A stretch of 64,000 nt of DNA from the NCBI GenBank assembly GCA_047495785.1, contig JBLDXI010000013.1:1984001-2048000 (forward strand), given 5' to 3'. The notes under the pieces were generated by a model, which saw nothing but the letters and a program-made list of their open reading frames with translations, made no database searches and was not told the DNA's origin. Within the stretch, counting starts at the first letter, position 1; every line of letters begins with the position of its first letter. Of the stretch, positions 1-10,984 are shown one piece after another. The translations under genes and the position numbers were made by a program. The stretch is from Lepidodermella squamata (lineage: Eukaryota; Gastrotricha).

Positions 1-1037
1 TTTGAATTGCCCTTTAGAAACAACAAAGCTCTTCCCGCGTCCCCATTCTTTTTGGGCCGCTATTACGCGACTTTTTTTAGAGCGATGCGAGCATCGTTAG
101 TAATAAAAGCGCGTGATCAATAAATAGGTCAAACAACTGGGCCAACTGGTCAATAAATTGTTTTCTGAAATTTGAAAGACTTAAAATTCCAGAAAATTAA
201 CGCAAATTCAGATTAGATCTCTGGATAGCCCATAGGATTGTTACTTCTTCGGAGAAAAAATCGAGAAAATTGAAGGTGGTCTTCTGAGATAAACTGAGGT
301 GAAGAAGCCACCTGAAATCACTTGCGTTAATTTTGCCGTAATTCTTGTACAGGGAGGCCAAAAAATAGAAAGTGAATTCGATTCGTATCATTTTAATGAA
401 GAGTTTAAAGAAATTGAGGAGTTCCATTGGCTTCCTCATTAAAATTGATGCTCATTGAATTCGCCTTATACGGAATTTTTTGGCCACCCACTAGAGCTCT
501 TGAAAAGTGAAAAAACCGGTCACGCGACCAACAACTCTTGATGAATCATTTCATCGCACAATAAAATGTACTAGCGTGTCAGATCTCTGTTTTCTATTTC
601 TCTATGGAGATGATTCGCCTTAAGAAAAGTGGGAACCTTACTACGTAAGTACACTAATTGCATCCTGCATGCCCAGCACCTCATTTCTCGCATCTTTTTA
701 TCAAGAAATTTCTTTCATAATTCATGGAAATCTCATCCAAATGTTAAGGTCGAAGTTTAGGTCGGGTCTATTATCAAATGTTTTTCGAAGCTATACCCCG
801 TACCAACCTTAATCGAATTCGCTTTCTGACCCGCCGTGAATGCTCCGGTATATTGCGGAAATCAGTTAATTGTTTCATTAATATAATAATTTGCAGACCC
901 TTTTATTTCGCTGATAGATATATAATTTTTCAATAAATCTTATTCCGAGTAATGTTCCTTTCATCCTAGTAATATATCTATAATGTAATAGATATGTAAG
1001 AGCTTAAGTCAGTTAGAATCGCTCCACCTCCAGTCGC
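1..1037. other. Gene-free left end
   Basis: AT-rich sequence with no reading frame that looks coding on either strand and no repeat that I recognise. The last few hundred bases are probably the 3' flank of the minus-strand gene that ends at 1038. Confidence 0.5.
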
Positions 1038-1821
1038 CTACAATTTCAGCTCGATTTCATTGACCGATAGGCAGAAAAGGACGCGATGACCAGCATTCGG
1101 ATCCTTGATTGTCACCTTAGCCTTGTACTTGCCACTTGCAAACCACCCAGCACTAAAAGCCAAAAAGTAATGCATCAAGTGGATGGATTTCTTTAAATGC
1201 ATTACACTCCAGCATCTACTTTGGGTAGATCGAAAGATGTGGACAGATTTTTGATCTCGATGGGCAGGAACGGGCACAGGCTTTCGATCGGAATGCCAAA
1301 TGCTTCGGTGACAAACTTGATGATTGTGGAATCAGACTCGCTTGCCAGCGCGGCTTTGAACAGAGAGCAAATGTCGGGGTATACGCAAGAGCCAATCATG
1401 TTGCCGCCGATTTTGATGCATGGAGCAGCGATCCAGACTAGGGTCACTTTCTTCTCAATCCTCAACTCAACCTCGAAGTTTTCATATTTTTTCAGAAGAG
1501 CTAGCAGATCGATTGCTATGGGCAGAGCCCCGGGGAGTCTGATGGTGTAAGGAATCTGAAGGTTATTCAGCACGATAGAGCCATCTCCTCCGCCTTCAAA
1601 AAACACAACAATTTGATATTTATGGATTAAATTGTGAAGCGGAGCAAACAAGTTGAAACGGAGGCCATTTTCTGGCCATAGACGACCGGCGCGGTGAAGT
1701 TGGCTTTGTAGAGCTTGGCAATACCAGGCATCAGCTCGTAGTTTTCGGCCTCATCCGGCAGTTCGATCGGATCGGCTAAGGCGACGGCCAAAATGAAGGC
1801 GAGAGCAACGAATGATTTCAT
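1038..1821 (-). CDS. GM2-activator-like ML-domain lipid-binding protein (3 exons)
   Basis: Exons on the minus strand are 1821-1650, 1593-1206 and 1152-1038, joined by 56 and 53 bp GT-AG introns in phases 1 and 2, giving 224 aa. A signal peptide (MKSFVALAFILAVALA) opens the protein. The rest follows the ganglioside GM2 activator layout: an early Cys-Gly-Gly after the first intron, a central PC-x(4)-IGSC-x(4)-C block, a later LCPF motif, and a closing WFASGKYKAKV then LFCLSVNEIEL, which matches the end of GM2A where a WLTTGNY-like strand precedes a conserved Cys. Family members are secreted or lysosomal cups that lift a lipid out of a membrane. The ligand here is unknown. A TATTTAA box lies at 1883-1889, 62 bp before the ATG. 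The splice frames agree at both junctions. Confidence 0.8.
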
Positions 1822-1882
1822 GTTGAATATAGCAAAGCGGTGTTTTTGACTGATATGAAGACATTGCGCGATCTGAGCTTCC

Positions 1883-1889
1883 TTAAATA
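1883..1889 (-). promoter_or_regulatory. TATTTAA box of the GM2-activator-like gene
   Basis: Reading on the minus strand, CTATTTAAGG sits 62 bp upstream of the ATG at 1821. The same TATTTAA form and spacing recur in front of other genes in the window. Confidence 0.55.
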
Positions 1890-2641
1890 GAGGTGCGCCT
1901 GTTCTGGACGCGGACTGCGCTGATAAAGAAATGTCTTATCTCTCGCACGACGGCGGCGTGATCGTGGTGTTTTTTGGCGATTCGTGATTCGGTGTATAAT
2001 TGCGAGGTGGAGTTCGTGGGGTTCAACATTCAACTTGCGATGGCGCCATTATGGTCAGGGTAAAACGGGTCCCCGCGATTATATTACTGATAATACCTAT
2101 GAAGACAATTTTTTTAGTTCAGCACCAGAGACTCGACCTAACGACGTTATCTTCATTGACCGTGTTGACGTGAGCACATCGATCAATATGCCATGGAGGT
2201 TGCGTTCGTGACGTAGTCAGCGCTATCGGCCACGACGTGGCTGGGAGAGAACTCGGATCGAGCGCTGAATATACATGCAAAATGACCATGTCTGATAGAA
2301 AAAGACGCTTGTCGGATGGTTTCCGAAGTTGCTTGGCAGAAGTCGAAGTGATCATGGCTCGAAGCTTCTTCAGTCGAGTGTTACGTTTCCGATTCTTGTC
2401 GTAATCGATCATTCCTGGCTTCGTCCATTTGCCACTCTGCTGCGCTGAATGGGATTGAACAAGTTCGGAAAAATGTGACCCAACTGGGTAAAATACCGAA
2501 AATTATACCGAACCAGTATACCGAAAATTATACTCTCAGAGTCTTCCCGGTTTTCTCTGGTAAATTTTTTATTTATTCGGTTAAATCGTGCCGGGCAAAA
2601 GATGAATTCTCGCAGTATGTTCAATTTTTTTTAAATTGTTG

Positions 2642-2746
2642 AATTACCGTAAATATTCAAATACAAGCCCAGGCGGCACTACAAAGAACATCAAAGTGCC
2701 GACAAAGAGCGCCGCCTGGGCTTGTATTTCGGAATTTACGGTAATT
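2642..2746. repeat. Short foldback (hairpin) element
   Basis: The left arm 2642-2678 (AATTACCGTAAAT...CAAGCCCAGGCGGC) is the near-perfect reverse complement of the right arm 2711-2746 (GCCGCCTGGGCTTG...TTACGGTAATT). About 32 bases separate the arms. It has the size of a tiny MITE or a transcribed hairpin. Confidence 0.7.
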
Positions 2747-3299
2747 ACAAAACTTTGCCAAATTGAAAACCATGCCATATTGCGCATGATTGAAGCGGCG
2801 TGCCTCTCTAGTCCTCGAGATCGCTTTGAACGTGATCGCAAAAAAATAATTCTAAATTCGAGCGAGCGGGCTTATGTCGCTTCTCGGGTGCTCTGTTACC
2901 GCTACTTTGCAGGTATAATTTACCTGAAACTGGCTCTTTAAAATGTACTGCTTTCACCTCAATAATTACCAGCTATCTAAAACCGCCCAGGTGAAGAGAT
3001 CGAGAGGGCCAATTTTAGGGTTTTCGAGGGTTCGATTCCAAAAATTAGCAGTCAATAGTGGAATTGAATTCGGGAAAACAAAATCGATACTCTCATTCTA
3101 CAGGAGGCAAGGGATTTTTTAGATATTTTTTCAGAATTTTAGAAAGTCAACCGCAGTTAGGCTATTAGGTTGAAAACAAGTTATCAAACATGTACCTGTC
3201 AAAACAAGTTTGAGTTTCAGGCATCATTTATAGTAAGCTTTTTGAGACAAATCTAACGATACCAAACTTATGGTATTAGTGTACCTGGATCAGGTGGCC

Positions 3300-3525
3300 G
3301 AAATTAGGGCACCCCGCTTCCTAATTCCGGCCGGGTGTCTGGGTGACTAAAAAATTACCCATAAATCAAGGTGAAATCGTCCGGAATTGCGGAAAGCGGC
3401 ATTCGATACCCTAAGAACTCCTCTTTAATTCTGCTTTTGCCGAATATTTTCTAAAAATTCACCTGGCTGGCAAAGTAGGAAAAACCTGAAAAGCGGCAAA
3501 AATTAGGGCGGGGTGCTCTACCACG
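3300..3525. repeat. Candidate foldback/MITE-like element
   Basis: GGCACCCCGCTTCCTAATT near 3308-3327 is mirrored as AATTAGGGCGGGGTGCTC near 3502-3520. The shared core is GCACCCCGC followed by CCTAATT. The arms are short and imperfect, and target-site duplications are not clear. Confidence 0.4.
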
Positions 3526-3783
3526 AGTGTGACATTTCGTCAGACCTTGGCACTTGACAGAGGTATTTCCTGCAACACAGTCCAATCAGAGACAAACCTC
3601 GTTGTAGAATCGTTTTATTGTCACGTGTTAATATCTCAATGTTTCAACGATCAATTCTTTGTAATAAAGTTTTCGAATAAATTTTAACATGCAACTTATT
3701 TTCAAACATATCATGCTGGCTAAAAGTTTTTGCTGAATTTCGACTCGCGATTTCAGCTGTAAAAATAATCGATTTCGCTAGAT

Positions 3784-5188
3784 TTAGAACGGCCAGGCGA
3801 CGGTGATGCCAGCGTTGATGATGGCCGGGGCGTTGCCGGAGCGGATGAGCTCGAGATCGGAGATGGCATAGGCGACCGGGGCGACGTAGACAGAGTCGAT
3901 GTTGCCGTTGAAGGTGCCGACGCTCTGGTCAGTGCCGAGCACGTACGGGCAGTTGGCGATGGCCAAGTTGCCGGCGGCGAACTGGGTGTCGGCGAGGGCG
4001 CCGTTCAGGTACAGGCGAACAGCGTTGCCGTCGTAGGTGACGCCGAAGAAGTTCCAGCCGTTGGACGGCGAGGTGAAGGTGCCTTGAACGGTGACCGAGC
4101 CGACGGGTTGCCACAGGTTGACGCGGGCGACGAAGGTGCTGGCGCCCTGGACGTAGGCGACGACGGTGAACTCGGACGAAGCAGAGTCCTTGTTGTTAGA
4201 GATGACAGCTCCGGTCTGGCAGGCGCCGTTGCAGCTATAAAAATCATTAAAAAATTACAAAAAACTCGAGAATTTTCCGAAAATCATACCGGAAGAAACC
4301 AGCCCAGGTAGCCTGGTTGCGGAGGTCGTACGACTTCATGCCGGGGATTTCGAGACGGCCGCCGTTGACAGCGAGGGAGGCAGAGCCGAAAGCAGCGGTC
4401 GACGAGTCCTGAGCAGCGCCGTCGTAAAGGAAAACCGAGAACTTGCTGACTGAGTAGTCGGCGACTTGCGGGTTGAACGGCACGAAGAGGATGGCGAGGC
4501 GGTTGCGGCGGATCGACGGGACAGTCGCGGTGTCGGTCTCGATGTTGCAGCGGCATGAGGTCAGGTCGAAGTTGACACCAACCGGGCAGTACAGCTTCTC
4601 GGTGGCTTGGCCTTCGTTGTCGATTTGGACGTAGGCGTTGGCCTCGCCAGCGACGACGGAGATGTAGCGGCCGAACGAGTCGCGGCAGACGGTGGCGTTG
4701 TACTGGGTGGCCGGGGCGACCGAGGTCGGGACAGCCGGGGCGTCTTGGACGCAAGCGTCGTTGCAGGTGGCCGATTCGTCGCAGCCGCAGGTGGCCTGGT
4801 TGAACGAGGTGCCGACCGGGCAGCACATGCCGAACGAGCCGGTGTTGGAGCAGACGAAGAACTGACGGCAGCCGGAGCCAGCGTAGCACTTGTTGGCAGC
4901 AGTGGCGTCGGACAGGCAGCGGTCCTGGCAGGCAACGGCGCCTTCAGGCATGCAGGTCATGACAGCGTCGTGCCAGAACTGGCCCTGGGGGCACTTGCGG
5001 AGCTGGCCGGTGGCGTAGGTCTCGTTGATGTACTGGCACTGGTAGTAGTTGTGGCAGTCGGCGGGGTCGGCGTACAGGTCCTTGTTGTTACGGCGGCTAC
5101 GGCAGCCGAAGCAGAACGCCGAGGCGTCGGTTTGGGCGTAGGTCGACTCAACAGCGACCAAAACAGTAAGAAGGCACCAGTAAAGCAT
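3784..5188 (-). CDS. Peritrophin (CBM14)-LamG secreted chitin-binding protein (2 exons)
   Basis: Exon 1 is 5188-4290 and exon 2 is 4234-3784, split by a 55 bp GT-AG intron in phase 2; 449 aa. After an 18-residue signal peptide come three cysteine-rich chitin-binding-like modules (about 24-85, 86-145 and 165-215). The first has the classical CHNYYQC and CPQGQFWHDAVMTC blocks. The C-terminal half, about 225-449, is a LamG/concanavalin-like domain with GWNFFGVTYDGNAVRLYLNG, the usual pentraxin/LamG signature. Peritrophin plus LamG is the order seen in Pif-type matrix proteins and other chitin-lining proteins. It probably binds chitin outside the cell. GC and C/G-ending codons are far higher than in neighbouring genes, which fits strong expression. 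A TATAAAAG box lies at about 5272-5279 on the same strand. Confidence 0.88.
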
Positions 5189-5271
5189 GCTTGCTAATTA
5201 GTTGGTTATTAAAATTGAAAATGAGATAAACTATGAGAACTAGTTGATGAAATCGTTCTGCTTTCTACCGG

Positions 5272-5279
5272 CTTTTATA
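5272..5279 (-). promoter_or_regulatory. TATAAAAG box of the peritrophin-LamG gene
   Basis: GTATAAAAG on the minus strand lies about 85 bp upstream of the ATG at 5188, a plausible TATA position if the 5' leader is about 55 bases. Confidence 0.5.
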
Positions 5280-5922
5280 CGCCGTTTATGCCAGCAGACA
5301 AACATTACATCACAGGTGCCAACGTTTCAAGCGCGTGGATTCTCCGCTCGCGTGGCTCATCCCGGTTGTCTGCACGCGTTATCTCGACACAGTTTCCGCC
5401 ACTTTTTCTCTAGCCATTTTTTTCTATTTTTACTAATTGTCAACGTAAATTCACGGCGATACTCATAGTCCTAATAACCCTATATCGCACAACACCATTC
5501 TTATTTTGGCTTCAATCTGTTTATAAAAGGAGACCAAACAGTGATTGACAAAAGAGATCGATAATAACTTCTGCATATTTTTTTAATATCGGTGACTACA
5601 GCTTGAATACAAATGAATTTTTCAGAAATCCTGACAGGTCGCTTTCAGGTACGAGAAGTACAGGTACTTGAGTGCATTGAATAACGGTCTTACATCCAGT
5701 AATGTACTGCTTTATGGTACTTTTTCGATGCTAGTCGTGGAGGCAGATTGATATCTTTTTTCTATATAGCTAAATGCAGCAGCTTGAGTCTTCAATGATA
5801 GATTCATGATTACGCAACAGCACGACAGTGCGACACGCACACATGGTGCCGAAAAGCTGAAAGAGAACCGGAAATTAGTAGATTCAAACATAATTTTCAA
5901 AATTCATTGCGATTTCAAATCC
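5280..5922. other. Intergenic
   Basis: Upstream region shared by two divergent genes. No coding or repeat structure seen. Confidence 0.4.
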
Positions 5923-6410
5923 ATGATTACTTATCACCTATATTATTTGATTTTTGTTGTGGTTTTTACCGATTTGACCACTGCTTGGCATCGCATTGAT
6001 GATCACAGTTTGAAGTCTAGCGAATCGGAATCATCCTATCCAGAGTTCATAAAACCAAAACCGACACTTTCAAGTTCGCGATTTCAAAATAAGCTCGTAA
6101 TTTCCGAAAATTTGCTTTATAATTTCTACCAGCTTACTACATAAACGATGCATGGTGCTCGACTAGTCCGACGATTCGTGTCCTGCCTCAACGTCAGTAC
6201 CTGCTACGCGGAAACGTAGCAGCTTCACATGCGCCTTACGACGGTCTTGAGCCGAAATGCGTGTTTTTCGGCATCGCACCGCCCCAATCGAAACTGATAG
6301 TCGAAATTTTCTTCGCAAATTTAACTCGAGCTGACCAGTGGCCGAGCGACGAATGCTCGTTCAAGGTGTGGTACGCTGACGATGCATACTACTCGACACA
6401 AAAACCAGAG
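5923..6410 (+). CDS. Incomplete secreted protein, CUB-like (5' part only)
   Basis: Probable exons are 5923-6073 and 6133-6410, with a 59 bp phase 1 intron. The first exon encodes a hydrophobic leader (ITYHLYYLIFVVVFTDLTTA). The second holds a stretch with the rhythm of the first half of a CUB domain (KCVFFGIAPPQSKLIVEIFF, then ECSFKVWYADD). A GTAATA donor at 6411 suggests the gene continues. An in-frame continuation after an AAAAAAG acceptor at 6559 contains LTFCGERYVTFDT, which could be the second half of the domain, but splice sites and the 3' end cannot be fixed. The family assignment rests on pattern only. Confidence 0.4.
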
Positions 6411-7149
6411 GTAATAAATAATCAAAGACTCCCCTCTCATAAACATAAATAAAAACGCACACATTTATTGAAAATCCGCCTTAAATTTAATTACAAAAAA
6501 ACCTTTATAAAATCAAGGTCGAATTCGATACAGAAAAATGTGTCACCAAGTGAAAAAAGATCATTGGCCTTGGATCTGTGGAATTATTTGGGATTTATTT
6601 GACCTTTTGCGGAGAGAGATATGTAACATTTGACACTGTTTTTCGAGAGTTAAAAATCAGCATTTGCTATAAAATCACTGAAATTTGCACAAATATTGGG
6701 CTAGATGATTCCCGATTTTCTGAAAATGTTGAGAATTTTTCCATTTTTACCTGTTTTTTTTAGCAATTTTAGATGTGCTAGGTGTTGGGTTAATTTTGAT
6801 AATTAGCGCTTTACCTTGAATGCTCATTTGCATATGCAAATTTCGCGCTTCGCCTCTGAAAATCCTCTTGTAACCGCTTCTGAAAATGTGTTCCATTCAC
6901 GTTCAACAGCAAAAAGCCTGTCCAATACGGTATTATCTTATAACTTGAGAATAAAAGTTTTAATATAATCTGACATTTTGGGAATTCTTAGTTCGATTTA
7001 AGACGTTTGCTAATGATTTTGAATTTTTATTCAATAAAAAATGAATTTTTATTCAGTTTTCCCTACCCGAAGCTGCCGATTCTTGGAAAGGTTGGCCGCG
7101 CGAAAACGATGGCCTTCGACTCAGCTTCATCACGCGAACCCGGCATTTA
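6411..7149. other. Possible 3' exon(s) of the CUB-like gene, otherwise intergenic
   Basis: The open stretch from about 6560 to 6763 could be a terminal exon (see the CUB-like gene). The rest is AT-rich and featureless. Confidence 0.3.
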
Positions 7150-7689
7150 ATGATTGAAGTCAACAGGTGCCAATCAAAAAACAGCGCCCGTCCCACGCCC
7201 TTCACTGTAATGTTTGTCGCCGGCGATTTGGACAACGGCGACGAACGGCGTTCTTCCAAGTCACGTGACAGCCCACTTGACAACAACGACTCAGGGGCCT
7301 GGCAACGACTCGGCGTAGCATTCGTCGAAATCCCGCTCATGATTTTCGGCTGCGTGCTGTACTACGGCGCTGTACGTTGTTGCTATCGAATGCACATGTC
7401 ACGCCGGCAGGACCGGGCGAATCGCAATTATAGGCATTGGCATTTCGGCCCGTGCAACTGCCGCCACTGCCCAGCCGTAGCCGACACGCCGTTCAATTTG
7501 ATTGATACAGCCGGGGATGGACCGGCGGCGGTAAATGAAGGCCAAATTGCAAATGAGGCGGCTTCATCATCCTCCAGACCCCGGTCGCCTTCCTCACCTT
7601 CGATTGCGTCCTGCATAAATGAACACCCTCCCCCGTACGAGGCTGTAGTTCGTGAACAAAGAGCTCTTTCGTCGTCATCAGCGCTTTAA
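7150..7689 (+). CDS. Single-pass membrane protein with a PPxY motif
   Basis: 179 aa in one exon, starting at an ATG; another ATG at 7210 is possible. A hydrophilic N-terminus is followed by one membrane helix (about 53-75, LGVAFVEIPLMIFGCVLYYG). Then come a basic and Cys/His-rich juxtamembrane stretch (CCYRMHMSRR, CNCRHC), a serine-rich tail, and HPPPYEAVV at 159-167. There is no signal peptide, so the helix probably acts as a signal anchor. PPxY motifs in short tails of this kind recruit WW-domain proteins such as NEDD4-type ubiquitin ligases. The layout recalls small adaptor proteins of the WBP1/VOPP1 kind, but I see no direct family match. AATAAA follows at about 7728. Confidence 0.6.
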   Translation: MIEVNRCQSKNSARPTPFTVMFVAGDLDNGDERRSSKSRDSPLDNNDSGAWQRLGVAFVEIPLMIFGCVLYYGAVRCCYRMHMSRRQDRANRNYRHWHFGPCNCRHCPAVADTPFNLIDTAGDGPAAVNEGQIANEAASSSSRPRSPSSPSIASCINEHPPPYEAVVREQRALSSSSAL

Positions 7690-8140
7690 TTGATGTTTAT
7701 TGCGTTCGGTTATGTCGCGTTTTTTTAATAAACAATCTTGTTGCGAAAGCAGTTGAATTTATTTCCATGAAACTAATGAATCATCATTTGAGATTGAAAC
7801 AATGGCCTGTCCGTTTATTTTGAATTTACCCCAGTTACGAGGTGTTGAACACGAGCGCTTTCCAGAAAACAATTACCTGGCTTATTCATGGCAAGCACGA
7901 TTATATACTGCGATTACATCAGCCATATTATATTCCTTACAAAAAAAACTACCTGAAGGCGGGCTTCAGCCAGTATTGGCAAAGTTTACCTAGCCGTGGA
8001 TATGTCGCAGTAGAAAAGGTCGGATCAAAGACAAAAAACGGTCTCGTTCGAGCACGCTTTTTTTGAGCGTAACCCTAAAAAAAACATATAGTTCACATCT
8101 TATAATACAGTCTCGCCTGATAAAGCAAACATTGTAAAAA
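7690..8140. other. 5' flank of gene A, duplicated in front of gene D
   Basis: From about 7765 on, this flank resembles 18,605-19,110 upstream of gene D. Shared strings include GAAACTAATGAATCATCAT, GGTGTTGAACACGAGC and GTTCGAGCACGCT. Where gene D has TATTTAA, gene A has only a T-run. Confidence 0.6.
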
Positions 8141-10195
8141 ATGTCAATCTACCAAGCATTGATATTAGCTGCTATCAATGCGATTGCTCTCGCTTATCCT
8201 GAGTATCAACAACTCATCCCGAATGGGAACAGTATCCCATCACCATGTAATCCTAGCGAAATCTGGCAAGGTTTAGGCCATGAGATGACCGCTGGGGCAG
8301 GTAAAATAATAGAGTGAGCTGAGATACCCTACCTAATCCTAACTTAAAAAAAGGTCCGCTGAACAAGTTTGGCCGAGCTTTTATGGCGAATAAAAAGGTT
8401 TGGTCTAAAAGCCTCTGCCAGGCGGATTCAGACGGTGATGGAAGGACCAATGGCGAGGAGTTGGGCGATCCTAACTGCGTCTGGACAAAGGGCGCCACCC
8501 CTCAAGTAACAGATCGAAGCAAGTTATCCCATCCCGGAATTTGTGAGCCGGTTGGATCTCCCAAGTGCCACGATGACGCTCGTTTCCTTCGCGATATTGA
8601 CGCTTGCAAAAAATTATTCAAAGATACAAGCGACTGGTGCCCAGCGATTAAGGCTGCTGATGTCAAAACGTTGATTTTACGCTTCAACGAGACGACAATT
8701 CCCGCGATTGAAACAAACTACTTTTGCCAGACTTTGGAAGTCCCGGCAGACCAGGACTACCATATCATCGCGGTTTGTTAACTTCGAGTTGTAAATTTCG
8801 TAAATAATCAGATTTGACTTTTAGTGGGAGCCGATAATCGATAATCCACAGGTGATGCATCATCTCATTCTTTTCATCTGTGACACCGCGGCACAAGAAG
8901 CAACGATAAATAAAACCGGAAATTATTCGATCCCAACCGAATGCGGAATTGCTCCATTCGAGTGCCAAAGCCAGAATATCGGCTGGGCCTTTGGAATTAA
9001 AGGTCGTTGTTTCCCTCCCGAGGCTGGCATGACAATGGGCAAGAGTAACTATCGGAAAGTCATCATGCAGATCCACTACAACAACCCGATGCTTAAATCT
9101 GGTTTGCGCGATGCTTCCGGGCTGAAAATTTACTACACACCGAAATTACGGCAACACAGCATCACAAATTTCCGACCTGGTCAGTACGACCTAGCTATCC
9201 CGCCACTGTCGAAGCAATCGTCTTTGATAAGCCGAACATTCCAGTCTCCTAACTGCAGCCAGCAAACGCTGGGTGGAAATTACTCTTCATACAAGCTTAT
9301 CAGCGTGTTGATGCACATGCATAAATTGGGACGACGAGCTAGGCTTACCATCGAAAAAGCTAACGGCACCAAAATTGTTGTTTTCAGCGAGCCGTATTAC
9401 TACGACAGGCCAACTGTAATCGATTGGGAGTCGGATGAAGCCTTGGAAATCGCGCCTGGCGACAATTTTGTACTCGAGTGCCATTTCTCTGCTGATGATC
9501 GCGATAAATGGACGTATTTTGGGAAAAATACCGCTGATGAGATGTGTTTAGTTGGCCTGGAGGTAAATTATTTGCAAAATTTCGACTAAAATAGCCAAAT
9601 AATTTTCATTTGAAGCTTTTCCCACGGCCAAACGGTAAAAATTATATTGAAGGAGGTACACAGAGCAAAGTAGACCAATGTGGAATGCGCGAGATCGCCA
9701 AAAGTCGCACAAGGCCGTGCCAGAACTCGACTTTGAATTCGATAATCGATACAATGCGCAACGATTCTAGCTTGACAGACGTTTGTAACGACCCATTGAC
9801 GTCAAAATCGAAGAAATGCTGCGAGTAAGACCGCTGCATTTAATTATCAAATTTTACATTTGAATATCCTAATTAGTTTTATGACTCGAACCGGATTTTT
9901 CAACTACACCTGCATGTACGTCGGATCTTCTGAAATCGTGAAGCGGCTGCTTGACAATAGCACAAGCACGGCTACATTTAACAACATCCATGCTAACATG
10001 TTGCAGTGCATCAACTCGGCTGTTTTAGGTTCGGAATATAAGATCGAGGACGACACGGACGATAGCGCTGAGGTCGATGAGGTCAAAACTATCGATGCGA
10101 AATCCCCAAACAACTCGAAACAAGTTATTGCATCGTTCATTCATTGGATGTCTAGTTTTGCCGTTGTCGCCATGGTTACAGCTGGCTTTGTATAA
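8141..10195 (+). CDS. Temptin-copper monooxygenase fusion, gene A (5 exons)
   Basis: Exons 8141-8300, 8354-8772, 8825-9562, 9616-9824 and 9877-10195; introns of 52-53 bp; 614 aa. Signal peptide 1-19. Residues about 20-125 form a temptin domain (PEYQQLIPNG, GPLNKFGRAF, DSDGDGRTNGEELGDPNCVW, SHPGICEP), the fold of the Aplysia pheromone temptin. From about 190 it is a copper type II ascorbate-dependent monooxygenase (PHM/DBH family) with every ligand in place: H205-H206 and H277 for the first copper, H357-x-H359 and M433 for the second. It should hydroxylate a small molecule or peptide in the secretory pathway or outside the cell. The C-terminus (FIHWMSSFAVVAMVTAGFV) is a hydrophobic tail resembling a GPI signal. 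The substrate is unknown. No clear TATA box precedes it. Confidence 0.9.
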
Positions 10196-10401
10196 CAATC
10201 CAATTTCATTTGATGAAGTAACAGAACAAATAATTGTTACTGACCATATAAATTTACCATAAGAGACTCGCTTTTATTACTGTCAGTTTATTTTTCCAAG
10301 AATCGGCGGAATTAAACTCTGCTTTAAATAAATAGTCGACGCTTTTGACTAAAAGCCACTGGGTCATTAAACTTCAGTTTTTAACAGTCCCCCTATATTA
10401 A

Positions 10402-10984
10402 AGTGTTACCCCGATTTTCCGTCATTTGCGTTCCGTGAAAAAACTGACAGGAAATCGAAATTGACGGAATTGCAATTGCCGCGCGCTGTATTTCACTACT
10501 AAACTAAATGCGGGCAAGGCTTCAACATCTACAGTGGTAATTTCGCAAGTCCCAACAAATCAAATTAAATCAAAGTTCGAATAAACTCATCCGCACTTTT
10601 TATATTGGAATAATCAGTGTTTACCGCTCTGTCCAATAAGCTTTCATGACCAAAGATAAACTGGTGCACAATCGGGTTTTTGCGTGCTTGCCTTGTGCGC
10701 GCGTCCCCGTTGATTGCGTAATCGTGCGCACAAAACGCCAGCCAATAGGAGTACGCGGTTGGAGGTAACTTTGAGTGTGCCTTTTGAAAATGGCGGGAAA
10801 TCAGGGTATAAATGGCTAACAATTAGCCGCCCGGGGCGGCCAAATACCTGACGGAAAATCGAGATTGGCAGAAAATCAATGACAAGAAATCGTTGTCATT
10901 TCATGATACTTTGTATGGGTGTCGCCGGGGGCGGCTGAAAACCTGATGGAAAATCGAAATTGGCGGAAAATCGGGGTTACACTG
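10402..10984. mobile_element. MITE-like element with ~25 bp terminal inverted repeats
   Basis: The left end (AGTGTTACCCCGATTTTCCG, from 10402) is mirrored at the right end (CGGAAAATCGGGGTTACACT, ending about 10983), with at most one or two mismatches. Inside, GGAAAATCGAAATTGGCGG-like strings recur several times as subterminal repeats. No transposase frame is present, so it is non-autonomous. The exact boundaries and target-site duplication are uncertain. Confidence 0.65.

Larger units (their letters stand above)
1890..3783. other. Intergenic, two small foldback elements
   Basis: No coding frame stands out. The stretch contains a short run of near-repeats of CCGAAAATTATAC (about 2,495-2,540) and the two inverted-repeat elements listed separately. 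Confidence 0.5.

Noticed and set aside
197-439. Short minus-strand frame at the left end
   Set aside because: Low-complexity Phe/Leu-rich translation of AT-rich DNA, no start context or splice support.
4084-5197. Plus-strand open frames opposite the peritrophin-LamG gene
   Set aside because: Valine/Gly-rich shadows caused by the strong C/G third-position bias of the minus-strand gene.
8420-8460. EF-hand from the DSDGDGRTNGEELG loop
   Set aside because: The loop is part of the temptin domain; no flanking helices and no second hand are seen.
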